The notes under the pieces are model-generated. The model was not told the DNA's origin, searched no databases, and worked only from the letters and a program-made list of their open reading frames with translations. The position numbers and the translations under genes were made by a program. From Bradyrhizobium manausense (lineage in GTDB: Bacteria > Pseudomonadota > Alphaproteobacteria > Rhizobiales > Xanthobacteraceae), in assembly GCF_018131105.1 (NCBI RefSeq), contig NZ_JAFCJI010000001.1, positions 3,038,001 to 3,102,000 on the forward strand: DNA of 64,000 nucleotides. The letters run 5' to 3'. Shown here one piece after another: positions 63,530-64,000 of this stretch; position 1 is the stretch's first letter; each line of letters begins with the position of its first letter.

Positions 63530-64000
63530 ATGAATCGGCAGATGGTCCTGGTCGGCTTCCTTCAGGCGCAGAACTGCACCAACTTGCCGAGCTCATGGCG
63601 GCATCCGGACTCGCGCAGCGATTCGATGTCGGCGGATTATTACCAGGAGATCGCGAAGATCCTCGAGGCCGGCAAATTCCACATGGCCTTCTTCGACGAT
63701 CGCCTGGCGATGCCGGACCGCTACGGCAACGACCACGCCCATACCGTCGAATACGGCATCCGCTGCGTGAAGATGGACCCGCTGATCGTGCTGACCACGA
63801 TGGGCATGGTAACCGACAAGCTCGGGCTCGGCGCGACCTGCTCGACAACCTATTACGAGCCGTTCGACGTCGGCCGCCGCTTCGCCACGCTCGATCTGAT
63901 GTCGGGCGGACGCGCAGGCTGGAACGTCGTCACCTCGCTCAACGACGGCGAGGCGCTCAACATGGGCCGCGACTCCCATCCCGAACATGATTCCCGCTAC
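63530..64000 (+). CDS. LLM-class flavin-dependent monooxygenase (NtaA/SnaA/DszA type), partial
   Basis: Open to the window end; the first 157 residues are present. VLVGFLQAQNCTNLPSSWRH at the start, GKFHMAFFDDRLAMPDRYGN near residue 50, GLGATCSTTYYEPFDVGRRF near 98 and GGRAGWNVVTSLNDGEALNM near 128 are hallmarks of the nitrilotriacetate/DszA branch, which uses reduced FMN to oxidise N- or S-containing organics. CAGGAG is well placed before the ATG at 63530. It follows the Ldh-type gene in a probable operon, suggesting catabolism of an unusual carbon, nitrogen or sulfur source. Confidence 0.87.
   Translation, partial: MNRQMVLVGFLQAQNCTNLPSSWRHPDSRSDSMSADYYQEIAKILEAGKFHMAFFDDRLAMPDRYGNDHAHTVEYGIRCVKMDPLIVLTTMGMVTDKLGLGATCSTTYYEPFDVGRRFATLDLMSGGRAGWNVVTSLNDGEALNMGRDSHPEHDSRY

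Overview
The window is chromosomal DNA of a GC-rich alphaproteobacterium, most probably a Bradyrhizobium or close relative. The grounds are the gene content (HisZ with HisG, an L36 lacking cysteines, a lysine/alanine-rich H1-like protein, a BacA/SbmA-like ABC transporter, a TorF-type porin, a CIRCE-controlled groESL operon) and rhizobial palindromic intergenic repeats. This is recognition by eye; no database search was made. I see no rRNA, tRNA, CRISPR array, insertion sequence or prophage.

Layout. 1-8.6 kb: rsmE, a two-gene regulator unit (HTH protein plus AraC), hisZ-hisG, a lipid-linked glycosyltransferase with a YdjC-type deacetylase, and a DUF2076 protein. 8.4-15.6 kb: envelope and stress genes (L,D-transpeptidase, a CheZ-like phosphatase, a lipoprotein, groES-groEL behind a CIRCE operator, exported proteins). 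15.6-27.6 kb: lactate permease, SbmA/BacA-like ABC exporter, TorF porin, H1-like DNA-binding protein, glycolate oxidase glcD and glcE-glcF split by a divergent arsR/monooxygenase pair, and a c-type cytochrome. 27.6-32.6 kb: hydrolase, small exported proteins, TPR protein, L36, and two MaoC-type hydratases divergent from an amidohydrolase across a long palindrome, followed by the decayed remnant of a second amidohydrolase copy.

33.1-37.9 kb holds the most unusual object. It is a compact three-gene cassette: a single-pass membrane protein, a 900-residue membrane-anchored protein with two CbbX-type AAA+ ATPase domains fused to an HtrA/trypsin-like serine protease, and a membrane-anchored Sel1-repeat protein. 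I know of no characterised system with this architecture.

38-46 kb: haloacid dehalogenase, YbaK-type deacylase, class III cyclase, an orphan TctC binding protein, a REP-associated tyrosine transposase between inverted REPs, and a LysR/SDR/pirin/WrbA redox unit. 47-58 kb: an exopolysaccharide locus on both strands (GNAT, Wzy/ligase-type polymerase, four glycosyltransferases, a Wzz-type co-polymerase with a degenerate P-loop, GalE). 58-64 kb: a five-GAF GGDEF-EAL protein, an Ldh-family dehydrogenase and the start of a flavin-dependent monooxygenase that runs off the end.

Starts were re-chosen where a signal peptide, a ribosome binding site or family length argued for an internal codon. Functions rest on motif and family recognition; operators and terminators were found by reading inverted repeats.
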